NCBI GenBank assembly: GCA_003133345.1
Contig: PKXB01000079.1
Span: 466 to 7,710 of the forward strand
Source of the DNA: Hyphomicrobiales bacterium
GTDB lineage: Bacteria > Pseudomonadota > Alphaproteobacteria > Rhizobiales > Xanthobacteraceae
Length of the DNA stretch: 7,245 nt
Reading direction: 5' to 3'
Both the position numbers and the translations under genes were made by a program. The notes below the pieces were generated by a model. That model saw nothing but the letters and a program-made list of their open reading frames with translations. It searched no databases and was not told where the DNA came from. This document shows, in pieces, positions 5,219 through 7,245 of this stretch (within the stretch, counting starts at the first letter, position 1; each line of letters starts with the position of its first letter).

Positions 5219-7245
5219 ATGGCAGGCCAGCAACCCACAACGCAGGTGCAAGTGCAGGACCGCAGCGAAGGTCCGGGGCGGCGGGCTTTCGACAAAAGCC
5301 AGAGCGCCCCGCGCAGCGGCTCGGTCGGCCTGGTGCTGCTGGTCGCCCTGGCGCTGATCGCCGCCGCCGCCGGCCTGATCTATATCGATCGCCCCTATGC
5401 CGGAACCTATATCCTGGCGCTGCTGGCCTTGCTCGGCACCATCGGCGTATTCGCGCTGTTCGCCATGGCCTCCGGCATCATGCAGCTTGCCAGCCGGAGC
5501 GAGCGCAATCCGCTGCTCAAGGCGGTGGTCGACAGCGCCTTCGACGGCATCGTGGTCACCGACCAGTCGGGCCGCGTGTTCTACGCCAACGCCACCTATC
5601 TCGACCTGATCGGGGCGACCGATGCCAACGACGTGCGGCCGATCGAGCGGGTCTTCGTCGGCGATCCCGACGTCTCCGAATCGATCTACCGCCTACTTAA
5701 GGCCGCGCGCGAGGGCCGCCGCCTGCAGGAGGAGGTGCGCATTCCTGCCGCCACGGCCGAGTCCGCCCGCTGGCTGCGCCTGCGCGTGCGCCCGCTCGGC
5801 GAGAGTAAACACGACGCGCGCATGACGGTGTGGTCGATCGCCGACGTGACGCGCGAGCGCGAGCGCCAGGAAAACGTGTTCCAGGAACTCCAGCACGCCA
5901 TCGACTATCTCGATCACGCGCCGGCCGGCTTCTTCTCGGTCGATGCGGCGGGATCAATCGTCTATCTCAATGCCACGCTGGCGAACTGGCTCGATCACGA
6001 TCTCGCCCAAGTGGGAGCCGGTTCGCTCAAGCTCGGCGATATCGTCGCCGGCGAGGGCGCCGCGCTGCTCACCACGCTCAATGCCGCGCCCGGCGAAGTG
6101 AAAACCGAGGTGCTCGATCTCGACCTCAAGACGCGCGGCGGCAAGCCGGTGCCGGTGCGGCTGTTTCACAAGGTGGCGTTCGGCGCCGACGGCGCGGCGG
6201 GGCCCTCGCGCACGCTGGTGCTTAATCGGGCCAAGGATGACGGCAGCGATCCGCAGCGCGCGGCGGAAGTGCGCTTTATGCGTTTCTTCCAGAATACGCC
6301 GATGGCAATCGCCACCGTCGACAAGACCGGCCGCATCGCGCGCAGCAATGCGCGTTTCGCTTCCGCCTTCGAGGACATGCTCAAAGGTTCCGAAGGCTTG
6401 GGCGACGAGCGCTCGATCCTTAGCGTTGTGGCCGAGCGCGACCGCCCGGCACTGGAAGCCGCAATCCGCAAGGCGGGCGAGGGCCAAGGCGACATCGCGC
6501 CGGTGGAGGCAGCGCTTACTGGCAGCAGCGAGCGCTGGGCGAGCTTCTTTGTCTCCGCCGTCGAGGACGAGGATCACGACGGCGAGGCCGCCATCGTCTA
6601 TGCGCTGGAGACCACCGCCCAGCGCACGCTGGAGAACCGGGTCTATCAGCAGCAGAAGATGGAATCGGTCGGCCAGCTTGCCGGCGGTATCGCGCACGAC
6701 TTCAACAATGTGCTGTCCGTCATCATGATGGCGACCGATTTCCTGCTCAACGCGCACAAGCCGACCGATCCCTCGTTCCAGGACATCATCCAGATCAAGC
6801 AGAATGCCAATCGCGGCGCGGCGCTGGTGCGGCAATTGCTGGCGTTCTCGCGCAAGCAGACGCTGCGGCCGCAGGTGCTCGACCTCAACGAGACGCTCAG
6901 CGACCTGACGATGCTGTTGCGCCGGCTGATCGGCGAGAAAGTCACGCTGATTCCGGCGTTCAGCCGCGATCTGTGGCCGGTGAAGGCGGACATTTCCCAG
7001 TTTGAGCAGGTGATCGTCAATCTGGCGGTCAACGCCCGCGACGCCATGCCGGACGGCGGCAAGCTCACCGTGCGAACCGCCAATGTGCCGGCCAATGAAA
7101 GCGATGCGTTCTCATACAAGGGCATGCCGAGCGCCGACCATGTGCTGGTCGAAGTGACCGACACCGGCACCGGTATTCCGGCCGACATCATCGATAAAAT
7201 CTTTGAGCCGTTCTTCTCGACCAAGGAGGTCGGCAAGGGCACCGG
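5219..7245 (+). CDS. cckA: Cell-cycle sensor histidine kinase CckA, N-terminal 675 residues (cut by right edge)
   Basis: CckA is the membrane-bound kinase/phosphatase that feeds phosphate through ChpT to the master regulator CtrA. Two membrane helices lie at about 34-56 and 62-86. PAS-like domains follow at about 98-213, 224-337 and, more degenerate, 350-465. The HisKA domain has the CckA signature QKMESVGQLAGGIAHDFNNVLS with phospho-acceptor H493, and later QNANRGAALVRQLLAFSRKQTLRPQ. The ATPase domain shows the N box NLAVNARDAMPDGG (N605), the G1 box DTGTGIP (D648) and the F box FEPFFSTK (662-669). The window ends inside the G2 box, so the rest of the ATPase domain and the expected C-terminal receiver are not visible. 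No in-frame start exists between the upstream TAG at 5192 and the ATG. AGGAG lies only 2 bases from the ATG, unusually close, with AAGG at 5203-5206 as an alternative. Other hybrid kinases share these motifs, but the HisKA wording is specifically CckA-like. Confidence 0.92.
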   Translation, partial: MAGQQPTTQVQVQDRSEGPGRRAFDKSQSAPRSGSVGLVLLVALALIAAAAGLIYIDRPYAGTYILALLALLGTIGVFALFAMASGIMQLASRSERNPLLKAVVDSAFDGIVVTDQSGRVFYANATYLDLIGATDANDVRPIERVFVGDPDVSESIYRLLKAAREGRRLQEEVRIPAATAESARWLRLRVRPLGESKHDARMTVWSIADVTRERERQENVFQELQHAIDYLDHAPAGFFSVDAAGSIVYLNATLANWLDHDLAQVGAGSLKLGDIVAGEGAALLTTLNAAPGEVKTEVLDLDLKTRGGKPVPVRLFHKVAFGADGAAGPSRTLVLNRAKDDGSDPQRAAEVRFMRFFQNTPMAIATVDKTGRIARSNARFASAFEDMLKGSEGLGDERSILSVVAERDRPALEAAIRKAGEGQGDIAPVEAALTGSSERWASFFVSAVEDEDHDGEAAIVYALETTAQRTLENRVYQQQKMESVGQLAGGIAHDFNNVLSVIMMATDFLLNAHKPTDPSFQDIIQIKQNANRGAALVRQLLAFSRKQTLRPQVLDLNETLSDLTMLLRRLIGEKVTLIPAFSRDLWPVKADISQFEQVIVNLAVNARDAMPDGGKLTVRTANVPANESDAFSYKGMPSADHVLVEVTDTGTGIPADIIDKIFEPFFSTKEVGKGT

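Noticed and set aside
5954..6835. 293-residue minus-strand open frame inside cckA
   Set aside because: Antisense to the PAS and HisKA region of cckA. No ribosome site or recognisable family; explained by GC-rich codon bias.

Overview
The window is a flagellar export and rod gene cluster followed by a cell-cycle histidine kinase, from an alphaproteobacterium. The DNA is strongly GC-rich with G/C-ending codons. The combination of a FlgB-FlgC-FliE rod cassette, FliQ-FliR-FlhB export proteins, a long proline-rich FliO and a CckA-type kinase directly downstream of flhB points to the Hyphomicrobiales, plausibly a Bradyrhizobium/Rhodopseudomonas/Xanthobacteraceae-like lineage. That placement is an inference from gene order and protein character, not from a search.

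Layout: positions 1-1465 carry fliO and the first two thirds of fliP on the minus strand, coupled by a 4-base stop/start overlap; fliP runs off the left edge. Positions 1466-1760 are an intergenic region between divergent operons, noticeably more AT-rich than its surroundings. It contains two perfect TTAACCAT octamers (the CtrA half-site), one facing each operon. Positions 1761-5141 are a tightly packed plus-strand run, flgB-flgC-fliE-fliQ-fliR-flhB, with gaps of 7-47 bases and no visible terminator. After a 77-base gap comes a large membrane-anchored PAS-domain histidine kinase, cckA, which is cut by the right edge inside its ATP-binding domain.

Functionally, FliO, FliP, FliQ, FliR and FlhB build the export gate of the flagellar type III secretion system in the inner membrane. 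FliE, FlgB and FlgC are the first exported proteins and form the MS-ring/rod junction and proximal rod. CckA heads the CckA-ChpT-CtrA phosphorelay, and CtrA controls early flagellar genes in many alphaproteobacteria. The window therefore seems to hold both a presumed CtrA target region and the kinase that activates CtrA, suggesting (not proving) a regulatory loop.

No RNA genes, mobile elements, CRISPR arrays or broken genes were seen. The genes belong to known families. The less ordinary points are the paired CtrA boxes, the cckA linkage, and a FliO with a long disordered tail carrying three similar short helical motifs.
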